Source: Plasmodium brasilianum (lineage: Eukaryota > Apicomplexa > Aconoidasida > Haemosporida > Plasmodiidae). Taken from it: a DNA stretch of 64,000 nucleotides. A program made the translations under genes and the position numbers. Within the stretch, counting starts at the first letter, position 1; each line of letters begins with the position of its first letter. Shown here piece after piece: positions 1 to 12,300 of this stretch. The stretch is from assembly GCF_023973825.1 (NCBI RefSeq), contig NC_090122.1, positions 682,001 to 746,000 of the forward strand, written 5' to 3'. The notes beneath the pieces were generated by a model. That model had not been told where the DNA came from and did no database searches. It worked only from the letters and a program-made list of their open reading frames with translations.

Positions 1-660
1 AAGTTATCTAATTTATTATATATAAATATATACATAAATATATATATAAATATAAATATATAAAAAAAAATATATAAATATATATATAAAACGTTTTTAA
101 AGAATAAGAAGAAATACATAAAAGGGTAACTGTCGATAATATTTCATTTATTAAGTAAAAAAAAAAAAAAATTATACACTGTTATTTATTACAAAATATT
201 CGTTCAATTTACTTGTTAAATTTTTATATGTAAAATTAATTAGTAAGAAATATTTTTTTACTTCTTGCATTTTGGTATATTGTACAAAAAATAGCTTATC
301 CTTTTGGCATATACGTTTATATGTATGTATATGTATATGTATGTATATGTATATGTATGTATATGTATATGTATATGTATGTATATGTACATTTATGTAT
401 AAATGTATAAATATATATATATGTATTCGTATAAATATATATATATGTATTCGTATAAATATATATATATGTATTTGTATAAATATATATAAATATTACT
501 AAAAGGAATGATTTACAATAATACGGCTAAGCAAGCTTAAAGTAGAAAAAAAAATGTTTTATATTTTTATTGTACATAACTGTACACAATACATATTATA
601 TTGTTACTACACTTAGCTTAAGCTTTTTCAAGGATGGAACTTGCATTGTATAATAAATAC

Positions 661-868
661 ATTACAGGTACTTACAATTACAGATACTTACAATTACTGA
701 TACTTACAATTACTGATACTTACAATTACTGATACTTACAATTACTGATACTTACAATTACAGATACTTACAATTACAGATACTTACAATTACTGATACT
801 TACAATTACTGATACTTACAATTACTGATACTTACAATTACAGATACTTACAATTACTGATACTTACA
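661..868. repeat. 16-bp minisatellite, about 13 copies
   Basis: The unit TTACAATTACTGATAC is repeated head to tail with one variable base (ACTGAT or ACAGAT). It lies in intergenic DNA and carries no open frame of interest. Confidence 0.9.
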
Positions 869-2040
869 TTCGTAACGTACATACATAAATATATATGTAC
901 TTATATATATACATACATACTTATATACATACATACTTATATACATACATACATATATACTTAAATATACATAACATACATAAGTATATGTATTATATAT
1001 ATACATATATAAATGTATTAATCTTAAATACGTGCACCAATTTATATACGCAAAGAAATAATTTTTTTATGCTTGCATTATCCATAGGTATTGCAAAATA
1101 AAAAGAAAAAAAAAAATTGTTATATTCAAATTAACAAGTTAAAACACCAGTAAGGTATCTCGTAAGCTGTAATAAACGATATGATAATTAAATAAGCAGT
1201 TTTAGGTGTAATGAAAATAAAAATATAAATCAACGGATATTATGTAATCTCAAACTTATGACAATTATGTATGGGCATTTAAGATTTTTTTCCCTTGTTC
1301 CTTTTTTTATTTATATATATATAAATATATGCTTATATATATATTATGTATGTACGTATATTTATATATATGTATGTACGTATATTTATATATATGTATG
1401 TATACCTCTAAAAATACAAATGGCATAATAAGTGTACTGCAATATATGATTGCAGCAGCTCTTCCCAATGTTCTTACTATCATATGTTAGTATTGCCATA
1501 TTTTTTTTTTTTTATCTATTGCTGTTGTGTTACCCCATATATATTATATCCGTCGTATAACGTTTCTTTACATACATAGTTTGATAGTATGGCAAAACAA
1601 GATAAAGGGAAAAAAAGAAAAAAAAAAAAAAAGCTTGCAATGATAACTGTAATTAATCATATAAACTATTAGTGCAGTTTACTTGTACGGTAAATACTTC
1701 ATATGTTTGTACCGGTGTATATATTTTATATTATGTAAAAAGAAAAAAAATAAATAAAACGATGTTACGAAGTGTTTCACGTTCATATAAAATTTTTTAA
1801 TTATTAAAATAAATGTATTTAGGAAATATAAGCTTTTTAATTTTACTAAATAGTAAATTATGGCCTCAGGCATTTCTCCGCTGGTACACTTGCATGATTT
1901 ACGTACGTTCGTACGTATCTATGTTATATTTATATACATACTACATTCATGTACATGCCATATTTTTACGGTCATCATATGTATGAACAATTCATATTTT
2001 TGCGTACACGATTTTTAAGTGTATACGACTGTGTGTACAA

Positions 2041-2225
2041 ATCAGCTATTATGCTATTATGCTATTATGCTATTATGCTATTATGTTATTATGCTATTAT
2101 GCTATTATGCTATTATGTTATTATGCTATTATGCTATTATGCTATTATGTTATTATGCTATTATGCTATTATGCTATTATGTTATTATGCTATTATGTTA
2201 TTAAACTATCATTCTATCACGCTAT
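2041..2225. repeat. 8-bp tandem repeat TATTATGC
   Basis: Direct repeats of TATTATGC with occasional TATTATGT variants. All three forward frames stay open because the unit lacks stop codons on this strand, giving artefactual Leu/Cys/Tyr-rich frames. Confidence 0.9.
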
Positions 2226-3755
2226 TATGCTTTATTCTTTTTATTTTAAATCTTACAATAAGGTGCCAGAAATGAGAAACATAAATGTAAAAATATTTTT
2301 TGTTTAACGATTTTAATTATGCTGTTCGAGAATTACACCGTCCGGTCAACTTAAGATACATTGACTTCGGTTAGAATATGTTTGCGCACGTAATACATTC
2401 AATAGACGATAAAGGGGGGAGGGAAAGTATACATACATACATACATAAATATATGCATACAGGCGGAATAACATTAAGTATCTGCTGGCTATATGTTCTA
2501 TTTGTATTGTTAGAAAAATATAAGAATGCGAAGTGAAATATGAATTATGAGAAATTGAAAGGAGTGTGACAGTACAAATATGTTGTATCATAAAAGAATA
2601 AGGTAAATGTACATGTTTTTATTCCTTTTTTTTTTTTTTTTTTTCCTCACCCATCTACTTTGCCGTTCTATTATCATGTAATTTAAAGATAAAAAAAATT
2701 AGTGTTTTCTTTTTACAAAAGTGAACTATGCATAAATTTTTTTCCATTTTGGTTAAATATGAACTGTTCATAATTTTTTTCTTTTTTTCTGTATTTTCAA
2801 TTTTTTCTTTTTTTATTCCGTTGCTTCATTATACAATTTAAGTTCATTTTGAAAGAATTAGCTTATACGTGATTCGATAAATTGGCGTTTTTCAATATTT
2901 TTTACCACAGAACAAATGCTCTTTATTCTATTGACTTGCGATATGATACATATATTGAAAAAGAAAAACAAAAATAGCAAATTGGTAAAATGGAATAATG
3001 CCATAATGGCAAAATGGTAAAATGGAATAATGGCAAAATGGTAAAATGGAATAATGCCATAATGGCAAAACGGTAAAATGCAAAAGTTCAAAAATGCAAA
3101 TAATAAAAAAAAAAAAAGAAATTTAAAAGCTTTTTAAAATTTTTCTTAAATTTAAAAATAATAAGCAAAGGTTATGCAAATAAGCTGTCTTAAAAGTGAA
3201 ACATGGATGATGAAGAATGGAAGATGGAAAATTAAAAAGGGGAAGGGGTTATTTTTATATATTTTTTTTTTCTTTCGCTAACAAAATGAGCATAATTTAT
3301 TTTAATGAATTTAAAATAATTTATCATTTCGCATGACAAGGTCAGGAAAAAATTCTCTGAGGCAAGTCTTACGGTGAGATATATTCAATTTTTGGAAGAA
3401 TACTATATCCACTTGTCAAACGTGGGGGGGGGGGAAACTACAACTCTTTTTTTTTGTTTTTTTATCCTTGTCAGTGCTATCCTTTGTTTGTTTCTTGCTC
3501 AATAAAGAGCAAAATATTGGCGATGGGTTTATCATGTGGTAGATGTATGGAACCGGCATGCCGTTTCCTACGTTGAATAGTTCTTGCATTGTTCATCCTT
3601 CGATCTTCGTTCTTCATTCTTATTTCTTCGTTGTTCATTCTGCATCATTCATTGTTTTTTCCCCTCTCTTTTTGTCACCTCTTCTCCTGTTCTCCTCCTT
3701 ACCATCGCTCAGCAGGCCCATCTTCCTCGGTGTTAGCTACATACGAATAACTGCA

Positions 3756-6431
3756 TTAGCACCGTTCGAAAATTTTATATAACTGGTTTAACGAGGTCAA
3801 TTCAATTATATACCCGTTGTTCGAAAAGGTGTGTGGAATTCTCATCAGATTATTTAATTGAATCATGGGGAAAAAATATTTTTCAAAAACCAAGTTAATG
3901 TTTTTAGAGACTGCTAAATGTTTGTTGACATCAATAACTGTTTCGTCTCCTAGTAAATTGTCAAAAAGGTAGTTTTCATTTTCTGTGTTAGTTGATGATG
4001 CTTCTTTTTTCTCATGCGATTTATTCATTAACATATTCATTTCGTTTTCCTTTATCATAAGTAGATCATCTTGAAATGTCCATTCCTGGTCATCCAAGAG
4101 AGTAATTTTTGAATAAAAATTGGCTAGTAAATAACATATGCCATTAATACAATTAATTTCATTTTCATAATCAATTTGTGTAGCTAGTCTTAAAAATAAG
4201 AGTGGTAAAAATTCTTGTCCAGGAAAATATTCCCCACAGCATGCGGGAAAAGTTACTACACATCCCTCTTCAATAATGATAGAGAAATAATCGGTATACA
4301 TTTCTATATATGAATAAAATAGTTGTTCTAAATCGTTACATATTCTTTCCATATTTTTATGAACATAGTCAGGATTTTCATAATATCCAGAATAATAATT
4401 ATTCACAGCAACTAGTAACAGATCGTATAAAGGTATAGGAGGGTTAAATTTAAAAGGGGGTATTCTACCTATTCTATTTAAAATAGATTGATAAGTTATT
4501 TCTTTAATAATTAAAGGCATTTTTATCATTAATAATTTTTCCTTATATTGAATTAAACTATGAATACTATCAACAGCTCCGACATAAATTGAATTTTTTA
4601 AACATTCAGTTAATTCTTTCTTTTCTTTTTCTTCACATATCTTTTTTAATTTTCTTATACTGGATATATCATCACATTCGCATGTATATTTTCTATTATA
4701 TCTTGTATTACTAACATGCTTATCTACATTTACATTAAATAGAGCAGGTTTCGGTGCTTCCAGCTTTAACACCTCATATTCATTATTATCTTCAAATACT
4801 ACTAATGACCTGTCCTCCTTGTTGTTCTTTTTATGCTCCTCTTTTTTCACAAAGTAGTTTGTCAGGGTTATTTGCTTGTGGTCTGTTCTTACTCTTTTGG
4901 TATCCACCGCTTTTTTGGTTGTCTCGCCACTGACGGAGATATTGGGGGTGGTATTTCCTTTCACATTTCCATTCATATTTGAGATGCTACTAGAGGCGCT
5001 GGTAAGAGGCTCATTCTTTACACCTCCCTTTGCTGATGTTAAGTTGAATGTGGTTTGCATAAGATTTGAAGTGGGCACACCGAAGCATCTAATATTGTAC
5101 ACATTTTTTAAAAAATTTTCAATTTTTTTGGATATCAACTGAGCTATTTCTTCCTGGTACAAGAAATGTACTTCTTTTTTAGTAGGATGCACATTAATAT
5201 CAACAATATCATACTTTAGTCGTAATGACAAGTACACCCATGGGTAGTTACCCTTTGGTATGAAGTTTGCATACTGGTTTTCACATGTTCTTTTTATAAT
5301 ATTGGATTCAATTAATCTATCATTTATAAAAAAAATGTAAGTACCCTTTTTACCGACATATTTAGGAGTACTTATTAAACCATAACATTTAAAAAAGGTC
5401 GGAATATTTTCTTTTATAAATATACTATTTAACTCTCTAGAAATATTTCTACCATATATCTTTTGTATAACCGATTTCACATTATTCAAGTGCTTTTCAT
5501 AATTTTCATCCAAGTATTTTTCCTCTTCTAATATTTTCTTCTCAAATACAGAATAATCTTCAGCTGCATTGGTAATTTTTTCCTCACCATAATTCCCTAT
5601 GCTATGCTCTGCTTCTTCGTGCATTCTCGTACTACTGGCCTGTCCTTCTTCGTGTACCCTTGTACCAACTACATTCGCTTCTTCCCTGACAATACTTTCG
5701 AACTTTTCTTTTTTTTTATTTTTTATAACGTAAATTCCTCCTAGTCCTCCTATGCCCTTACCCATATTTTGCGTGTTCAGGTCAACGGTATTACTTAACC
5801 ACTTTTTACATGTAAAAGAAACATGCGGGTAATGAATAGCATACTTTTGCAAAACTTCCAAACATCTGTTATATTCATCATTATGATTTAACGTTTTTAA
5901 TCTTGTTTGCATATTATAAAATAAATCATCGAATCGTATTATCGTCCCATCTTTACCTGAACAAATTGTTGGCTCTTTTTGTATTGGTTTTCCATCTTTA
6001 TAAGTACATGTATAGCAAAACGGAGAGTTCCTTTTTTTAGTAGTTATTGTTAAATAAGAAACATACGAAATAGATGCTAATGCTTCTCCTCTAAAACCAA
6101 ATGTCTTGATATTTCTTATATCCTTATGATTTGTTATCTTACTTGTTGTAAATCTTTCACACACTATTGGTAAATCATCTTTATGTATACCATCCCCATT
6201 GTCAATTATCTGTAGAGATTTCAACCCCCCTTTATTTAAATGAACACTAATACTTGTTGAATTAGCATCGAGACTGTTTTCGATTAACTCTTTCAAAGCG
6301 TTACATGGCCTTATTATAACTTCACCCGCTGCTATTTTGTTTATATCCTCTTCTGCAAGTTTTATTATTCGTCTTTCATCGGAGGGGTTCCCCCTGTTGT
6401 TACGATCTCCATTGATGTTGTTACTTGTCAT
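3756..6431 (-). CDS. MLH1: DNA mismatch repair protein MLH1 (MutL homolog)
   Basis: An 891-residue single-exon MutL homolog. The N-terminal GHKL ATPase is clear: [10 protein letters not shown] (about residues 47-56, catalytic Glu and Mg-binding Asn), DNGDGI (77-82), TTSKI (95-99) and GFRGEAL (112-118). A transducer-like segment follows, with the motif INDRLIESN and the phrase [13 protein letters not shown] typical of MutL proteins. The central linker is low-complexity and expanded by two inserts (about 225-300 and 465-600). The protein ends in FERC, the C-terminal signature of MLH1 rather than PMS1/PMS2, and this identifies the subtype. In the known family MLH1 pairs with a PMS-type partner that carries the endonuclease site and acts after MutS recognises a mismatch. 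No metal-binding endonuclease motif is seen here, as expected. The start is the first Met of the frame, 20-30 residues before the conserved region. Confidence 0.95.
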   Translation of the reverse strand: MTSNNINGDRNNRGNPSDERRIIKLAEEDINKIAAGEVIIRPCNALKELIENSLDANSTSISVHLNKGGLKSLQIIDNGDGIHKDDLPIVCERFTTSKITNHKDIRNIKTFGFRGEALASISYVSYLTITTKKRNSPFCYTCTYKDGKPIQKEPTICSGKDGTIIRFDDLFYNMQTRLKTLNHNDEYNRCLEVLQKYAIHYPHVSFTCKKWLSNTVDLNTQNMGKGIGGLGGIYVIKNKKKEKFESIVREEANVVGTRVHEEGQASSTRMHEEAEHSIGNYGEEKITNAAEDYSVFEKKILEEEKYLDENYEKHLNNVKSVIQKIYGRNISRELNSIFIKENIPTFFKCYGLISTPKYVGKKGTYIFFINDRLIESNIIKRTCENQYANFIPKGNYPWVYLSLRLKYDIVDINVHPTKKEVHFLYQEEIAQLISKKIENFLKNVYNIRCFGVPTSNLMQTTFNLTSAKGGVKNEPLTSASSSISNMNGNVKGNTTPNISVSGETTKKAVDTKRVRTDHKQITLTNYFVKKEEHKKNNKEDRSLVVFEDNNEYEVLKLEAPKPALFNVNVDKHVSNTRYNRKYTCECDDISSIRKLKKICEEKEKKELTECLKNSIYVGAVDSIHSLIQYKEKLLMIKMPLIIKEITYQSILNRIGRIPPFKFNPPIPLYDLLLVAVNNYYSGYYENPDYVHKNMERICNDLEQLFYSYIEMYTDYFSIIIEEGCVVTFPACCGEYFPGQEFLPLLFLRLATQIDYENEINCINGICYLLANFYSKITLLDDQEWTFQDDLLMIKENEMNMLMNKSHEKKEASSTNTENENYLFDNLLGDETVIDVNKHLAVSKNINLVFEKYFFPMIQLNNLMRIPHTFSNNGYIIELTSLNQLYKIFERC

Positions 6432-6767
6432 GTTTAATGCGCATTATACTGTATATGCTGTATTGTGATGTTACTCAAGTATTATTCTGTTGTCGTAATG
6501 TTGTACTGCTAACATAGTATAATGCGGCTAACATAGTATGATGCGGCTAACATAGTATGATGCGGCTAACATAGAATGATGCGGCTAACATAGAATGATG
6601 GGGCTAACATAGTATGATGCGGCTAACGTAGTATTATACTGCTTATATAATACTGCATTTATTTAATAAAACAAACCTGTTCGCCGGAAGAAAATTCTTG
6701 TGAGCACTTAATTTTTTTTTCAAGTTGTCTTGCTGAGGAAAAGGAAACAGAAACAAATGCGAAAGAA
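6432..6767. other. Short intergenic spacer upstream of MLH1 with 19-bp repeats
   Basis: This spacer lies between the MLH1 start codon and the stop of the next gene on the same strand. It contains about six copies of a 19-bp unit, GGCTAACATAGTATGATGC (6510-6630), with single-base variants. It is the likely MLH1 promoter/5' UTR, but no specific regulatory site can be read. Confidence 0.6.
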
Positions 6768-7795
6768 TTAAAATGGAACGGAAGAGGGACGCACAACAAA
6801 GTTGGGAAACCACTTCGTAATTATATTTTTCAAAATTGTGCGCTCCTCTGTAAACTTGAACAATTTTAATAAATGAAAAAAAAAATAAATAAATAATTTT
6901 TCGTACCATACGATGGCGTAAATAAGCAATTATTTACACTATATCCAGACAGATTTATTTTTTTTTTCGTAGTATCTGCCTTCATATTAATAATTCCCCG
7001 CTCATTATACGCCCAAACTTTCATTTTAAACTGTTCTCCCCTTAACTGTTTTATGTTCTTTGTTTCATTTGCTGTTGTGATGATCGTATCGAACAAAAAA
7101 AAAAAAAAAAAAAAAAAAAAGAAATAAAGGAAGCATTTCCCGCTTCTTCACCCATACATGTATGCAAAACTTTATTTTTGTTCACGTTAGAACTACCTTC
7201 CTTTTATGTTTTCTCCAAAAAGGATAAAAAAATATAATAGTAGATATTTTTTGCCTGTGTTTTTTCTTTTAAGTGGCAATTGTTTCGTTAATTTTATGTG
7301 GACAACGGGAGACAAGAAAGAAATTTTACTTCCCTGTTTTGCTTCTTTATTTAATTTGAAAATTTTACTTTCCTGTTTTGCTTCCCTATTTAATTTGAAA
7401 ATTTTACTTTCCTGTTTTGCTTCCCTATTTAATTTGAAAATTTTACTTTCCTGTTTTGCTTCCCTATTTAATTTGAAAATTTTACTTTCCTGTTTTGCTT
7501 CCCTATTTAATTTGAAATTTTCACTTTCCTGTTTTGCTTCCCTATTTAATTTGAAAATTTTACTTTCCTGTTTTGCTTCCCTATTTAATTTGAAAATTTT
7601 ACTTTCCTGTTTTGCTTCCCTATTTAATTTGAAATTTTCACTTTCCTGTTTTGCTTCCCTATTTAATTTGAAAATTTATATCATTATTTTTGCGTAAGTA
7701 TTTTATTTTTTCTTCCGATTTATTTGATTATTTCCCTCCTTTTAAAAGTGAGTATCTCGTTTTATGAATCTCTTGCTCATCCTTACGGTGTAATG

Positions 7796-7832
<37 letters not shown>

Positions 7833-8255
7833 CCATATTAGGGGGAGTGACCCCTTTATGTGTGTAAGTTTATGTATCTTGATGGAATATATATGTATAC
7901 ATTATGTTCATAATTTCATACTTTTTTTTTTTTTATTTTATTTTATTTTAGTTTACTGAATATATATCGTTTAAAAACTTTATGAAGAGAGAAGAATACA
8001 TGAGAAATTTTGAAATTTCCCCTTCGAACGTGAACTTGTTAAAAAGTATATATGTGCAAGTACACTTATATATGTATATGTATGTACGCTTATGCCTATT
8101 CGAATTTGTAAAAAATAAGAAAAATTGTTTTTGAGAAAAAGAAACTCCAGATTTTTTTTTTTTTTTTTTTTTTGTATACCCCATTTTACATAAAAACGTT
8201 TATGGAGTATTCCTTGTTGCACTACTAAATTTTTTACTTTTTCGCACCCTGCCAT
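6768..8255 (-). CDS. Four-exon conserved-looking protein of unknown function (132 aa)
   Basis: Assembled by hand on the minus strand: exons 8255-8180, 8034-7957, 7071-6907 and 6847-6768. Every junction is GT..AG and the codon phases close exactly (76+78+165+80 = 399 nt, 132 residues plus TAA). Exon 1 begins MAGCEKVKNLVVQQG, exon 3 contains RGEQFKMKVWAYNERG, and the protein ends WFPNFVVRPSSVPF. These pieces have balanced, non-repetitive composition unlike the surrounding DNA, which is the main evidence that they are coding. Intron 2 is about 885 bp and contains a 39-bp minisatellite. The basic, hydrophobic, compact character would fit a small organelle protein, but I recognise no domain and assign no function. 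An alternative is that exons 3-4 alone form a shorter gene starting at MKVWAYNERG. Confidence 0.65.
7315..7680. repeat. 39-bp minisatellite, about 9 copies, inside an intron
   Basis: A 39-bp unit that includes CCTGTTTTGCTTCCCTATTT is repeated with very few changes. Because 39 is divisible by three, the plus strand stays open and gives an artefactual Leu/Phe/Ser-rich repeat frame. It lies in intron 2 of the four-exon minus-strand gene at 6768-8255. Confidence 0.9.
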
Positions 8256-9368
8256 TTTTACCCTTTATTTTAATTCATTATTTCACTTCCTTATTTTATT
8301 TCACTCCATTATTTTACTCAACTCCATTATTTTACTCAACTCCATTATTTTACTCAACTCCATTATTTTACTCAACTCCATTATTTTACTCAACTCCATT
8401 ATTTTATTTCACTCCCTTAGTTTACTCAACTCCATTATTTTATTTCACTCCCCTATTTTATTTCACTCCCCTATTTTATTTCACTCCCCTATTTTATTTC
8501 ACTCCCCTATTTTATTTCACTCCCCTATTTTATTTCACTCCCCTATTTTATTTCACTCCCCTATTTTATTTCACTCCATTATTTTACTCAACTCCATTAT
8601 TTCATTTCACTGCACCTGCCTTATTTCAGTCCATTATTTTATTTCTCTTCATTTTATAGCGATTACGCAAACTCGCGACCAACCGTAATCCAATATTTGA
8701 AAGAATAAATATTTGAAATTTTATAAAGTGCATGAACAATTTGTCGATTTATATTTTCTGCCTACACCCCATTTATAAAAATAGCTATTTTTAAGAAAAT
8801 TAATCCTATTTTTCATTTTTTTGCAGATGGGTGGAAAACAAGAATATTTAACTCTCCCCCTTTTTATTCATATTTTTACTACATATTTTTCATATTTTTA
8901 TGTTTTTGTTTTTTGTATTGTCTTTCTTTAGTCCCTCCCCCCTGCCTGTATTTGTGTCTTGACAAACATATGGGAAGCTTGTTTAAGTGTTCCACATTTT
9001 ATGTTTCCGTATGTATATGTACATTTGTTTCATTTTGTTTACCATTCGAGTAATACCACTTTTTAAACCAAAAGGTAGATGCAGAATATAACTCCCGAAC
9101 ATATATATGTATATAACATCCTTTTTGCAAAGAATAAATCTTCTGGACACTGTGTGTGTACATTCATGTAGGTATTCACGTATATGGGTGCATCTAGGAA
9201 TATATGCTCATATAATTATACATACGCACTTGCATAATAACACACATATATACACACTTACACATGTGCATGCGTGTATCGTGCCCGCATGAAGGGGATA
9301 TACATCCAACGGTGGTAAAAGAAAAGAACATCGAACAGACAGCGTTGTACAATAAACAAAAATGAAAA
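8256..9368. other. Divergent intergenic region with 18-bp repeats
   Basis: Separates two divergently transcribed genes, so it should contain both promoters. The left half (8275-8640) is an 18-bp tandem repeat of CTATTTTATTTCACTCCC and the variant CCATTATTTTACTCAACT, about 19 copies. The right half is AT-rich unique sequence followed by a TATGTA/CACATA-type stretch (9090-9270). No specific promoter element is identifiable. Confidence 0.65.
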
Positions 9369-12300
9369 ATGACAAGTGCAAAAAGTAAATTTGAATTCGC
9401 AAGAAATAGATCTACTAATAGTATTAAAGAAAACTTATTATGTTCTTCTTACATATTAAAGAATTCAGATGGTATCTTAAAAACTAGTAGCCCTTTGGGA
9501 TATAGTCAAATAAAGCAGTATGATGAAAAGGAGGAAATAAATGATTATGTACATAAAGAAAAATTTGCAAACAACATATTTGATTTCATAAATAGTAATG
9601 AGGAATTACATAATAATACAAAGTTAAACAACAATTCGTTAATCTGTAATGAGTTACAAAAGGAATTTTCAAATGGAATATTTTATGATAAAATCGTTAG
9701 TACAAATAAGATTTATAACACTGCTGTTGGTAGTCTTCAAAGCAATTTTCAAATGAGTAAATTGTCCAATGCTGTCAAATCAATTAAGTTTGAAGAAAAT
9801 ACAAATGTTAAAATACCATCCTATTTGAAGACTTCTCCTCATTATGTGTTATATCCCGAGCTGCTTTATTTGCAAGAAAGAGAAGCGGATAATGCGCAAA
9901 GGGGATATCAAAAAGAGGAACACAGCGCATCCGAAGGATTGAAGAGGGATAAAGAGGAAGGAGAAGGAAAGGTAGAGCAAAAAGGGGTAGAAAATGTAGA
10001 GCTGTATGGAGCCGAAAAGGCAGAGCGAACGGATGTACCCTTGAGCACTATCAAGAGTAAGCTGCTCGTCGAGATTAAGGATACAAAGTGCCTGCACAGT
10101 TACCTAAAAAACGTTTCACATAACAATTCAACAATCAGAAATAAAATGTACGAGTACTTTGAACCAGAAAGGAAAAACATGATTGAAGTGTTAAACCCAA
10201 ATACCATAAATCATAGTCAGCTGTACGAAAAATTATATGATCCAAGTAACATAATCTTAAGATGCTACAAGAATAGATATGTTTCTAATAACTCAGATCA
10301 CGAGAACAACGAATTACATACACTTAATATTTTAAAAAAACAGAAAATGCCAATTATTGAAAAAAATGAGAAAGGAGAAAATATTATCATACAAAATAAT
10401 CTAAAAAAAAAAAAAATAAATCTACTTGAAAAAGATATAGATGGTTTGACTTGTGAAACAACGAAGGAAACAAATGTCAAGAAAAAAGAAGAAAATTTTC
10501 ATATCTCTCTTATAGACACCTCCAATAGAGTAGTTACCTTAAAAACATTTGATATTAAAAACAATAAAGATCTTAACAAGGGTAAAAGCATTTTTCAAAC
10601 AAAAAAAAAATTTTTTAAAGATGTACAAGTACAAACGAACGATGATGAATGTATGAAGAGAGAAGCATCGCATACCATTGATTCGGACCTTGAGGATGTT
10701 ATTCATATATTAAATAAAAAGAAATCCGACACAGTTAGCGAACCTTCCTTGGGCAAGGTTCATAAGTGCAAAAATGAGGAGAAAGGAGGGGGGCACAATC
10801 AAATTACTGCAGCTTTGCTAAGGCAGGAACAAAAAGACAATGAAGAAAAATTAAAATTTAAAATTTCGTATAACCTGGAAAAGCGTTCAGACGGATGTGA
10901 CTATACCACCGAGGGTAGCAGCAGCTGGCGGGGTAGCGACAGCCGGGTGAGTAGCGACAGCCGGGTGAGTAGCGACAGCCGGGTGAGTAGCGACAGCCGG
11001 GTGAGTAGCGACAGACGGGTGAGTAGCGACAGACGGGTGAGTAGCGACAGGCGGGTAAGTAGCGACAGACGGGTAAGTAGCGACATCCATATGAGTAAGG
11101 ACAGCCGGGTGAGTGGAGGTGGAAACCGTCCAGGTGAAGCATATCCCGAACTTGGTGAACGGAACGAAGAAAAGGAGCAGAAACGTGAGGAGAAAGAGAA
11201 GAATAGTGTTAATAAAAGAGTTCCAGGAGGGAAAAAATTTGATTTTGCTCAGAATATTATAAACTATAATAAGAGTATTCAAGTGAAAGAATCTCAGAAT
11301 CTGTTAAACAAAATGAATAACCATCATTCCCCCTTTTTTTTTAAATTTCCTTTAAAATATTATAAATACAATTTTTCTAATCGATCGAAAATAGAGAAGC
11401 AGATGAGTGGCTGTGCACCAATTGGGGGAATGCCAAACGGGGGAGTGTCCATTGTGAAGGTACCCATTCAACAGTACTCAGTTAAAGGTGGACAAAATAA
11501 TAAATTTATCCCCTTCAAAAAGGACATACATGTATTAAACAATGATAATGCAGGAGATTCAATTAAATGTAATACCCCTTTTATAATATATGGAGATAAG
11601 AAAATAAACAATCCTCTACGTACTGCTGGTATTCTTTCAACTGCTACTGGTGAGAAAGTTTGCCCCCAGTACAAAGTAATAGGAAAAGGTACGGATGATA
11701 TCGATTTAAAAATATGCAGAAGACACAGAGATAGGCAAATAAATAGGGATAATTACATACGTAGACATATACATGGACAAATGAGCGAAGGGTATGAAGA
11801 GCAGAACTTTTTAAGAAGCGAAACAGATCCAAGCGAAGAGAGTTACGCTGATAAGGAATATGAGAAATCGAAAATTATAAATAAATTTTTATTAAAAAAA
11901 TTATATATAGAGAAAAAAAAAGAGTTATATGAAAAATTGAAATTTAAAAATACATTTACAAGCTTATTACGGAATAGAAGCATACTAAAGGATAGCGGTC
12001 TATATCATGCCAATAATTTGCGAAGTATGTATTATGGCAATTATACGAGTAGCGAAGAGGAACTTGACACCGCACGTATAAGGAGATACTTGTACAGTGA
12101 TAGTTGGGGTGGAAATATATGCGCTAGTTCCAATCATCATGGCGATTATAACGATTTTTTATTGAATAATGGGAATGGAAAGAAGGATAAGGCAAATAAT
12201 AGTAGTAATATTTATGCATATCACCCCAACCGTGTCAAAATGTTCTCTTCTGATTTACAGGCATGGGACGAAAAAAGCAATATTTGTTTATTTAAAAAAA

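Larger units (their letters stand above)
1..3755. other. Repeat-rich intergenic region left of MLH1
   Basis: No gene is supported here. The stretch holds TATGTA microsatellites (about 300-490), a 16-bp minisatellite (661-868), ATACATAC runs (about 880-1000), a TATTATGC tract (2041-2225), a block built on GGTAAAATGGAATAATGGC (2965-3085) and several poly-A/T runs. The open frames present are translations of these simple repeats, rich in Tyr, Ile and Cys. The part near 3.2-3.75 kb is less repetitive and lies downstream of the MLH1 stop codon, so it probably contains that gene's 3' UTR and terminator. No terminator signal can be read directly. Confidence 0.6.

Noticed and set aside
272..502. 76-codon plus-strand frame rich in Tyr, Ile, Cys and Met
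   Set aside because: It is a direct translation of TATGTA/TATATA microsatellite; the same kind of frame appears wherever this repeat occurs in the window.
1126..1499. Two minus-strand pieces (MAILTYD at 1499-1478 with a GTAAGA donor, and YEIPYWCFNLLI at 1166-1126) that join in phase into a 20-residue peptide
   Set aside because: Too short to distinguish from chance despite good splice sites; no other support.
7206..7697. 163-codon plus-strand frame with a repeated SCFASLFNLK unit
   Set aside because: Almost entirely a 39-bp minisatellite that lies in an intron of a better supported minus-strand gene.
7315..8640. Regularly spaced repeats resembling a CRISPR array
   Set aside because: Units are head-to-tail minisatellites without distinct spacers, and the genome is eukaryotic.
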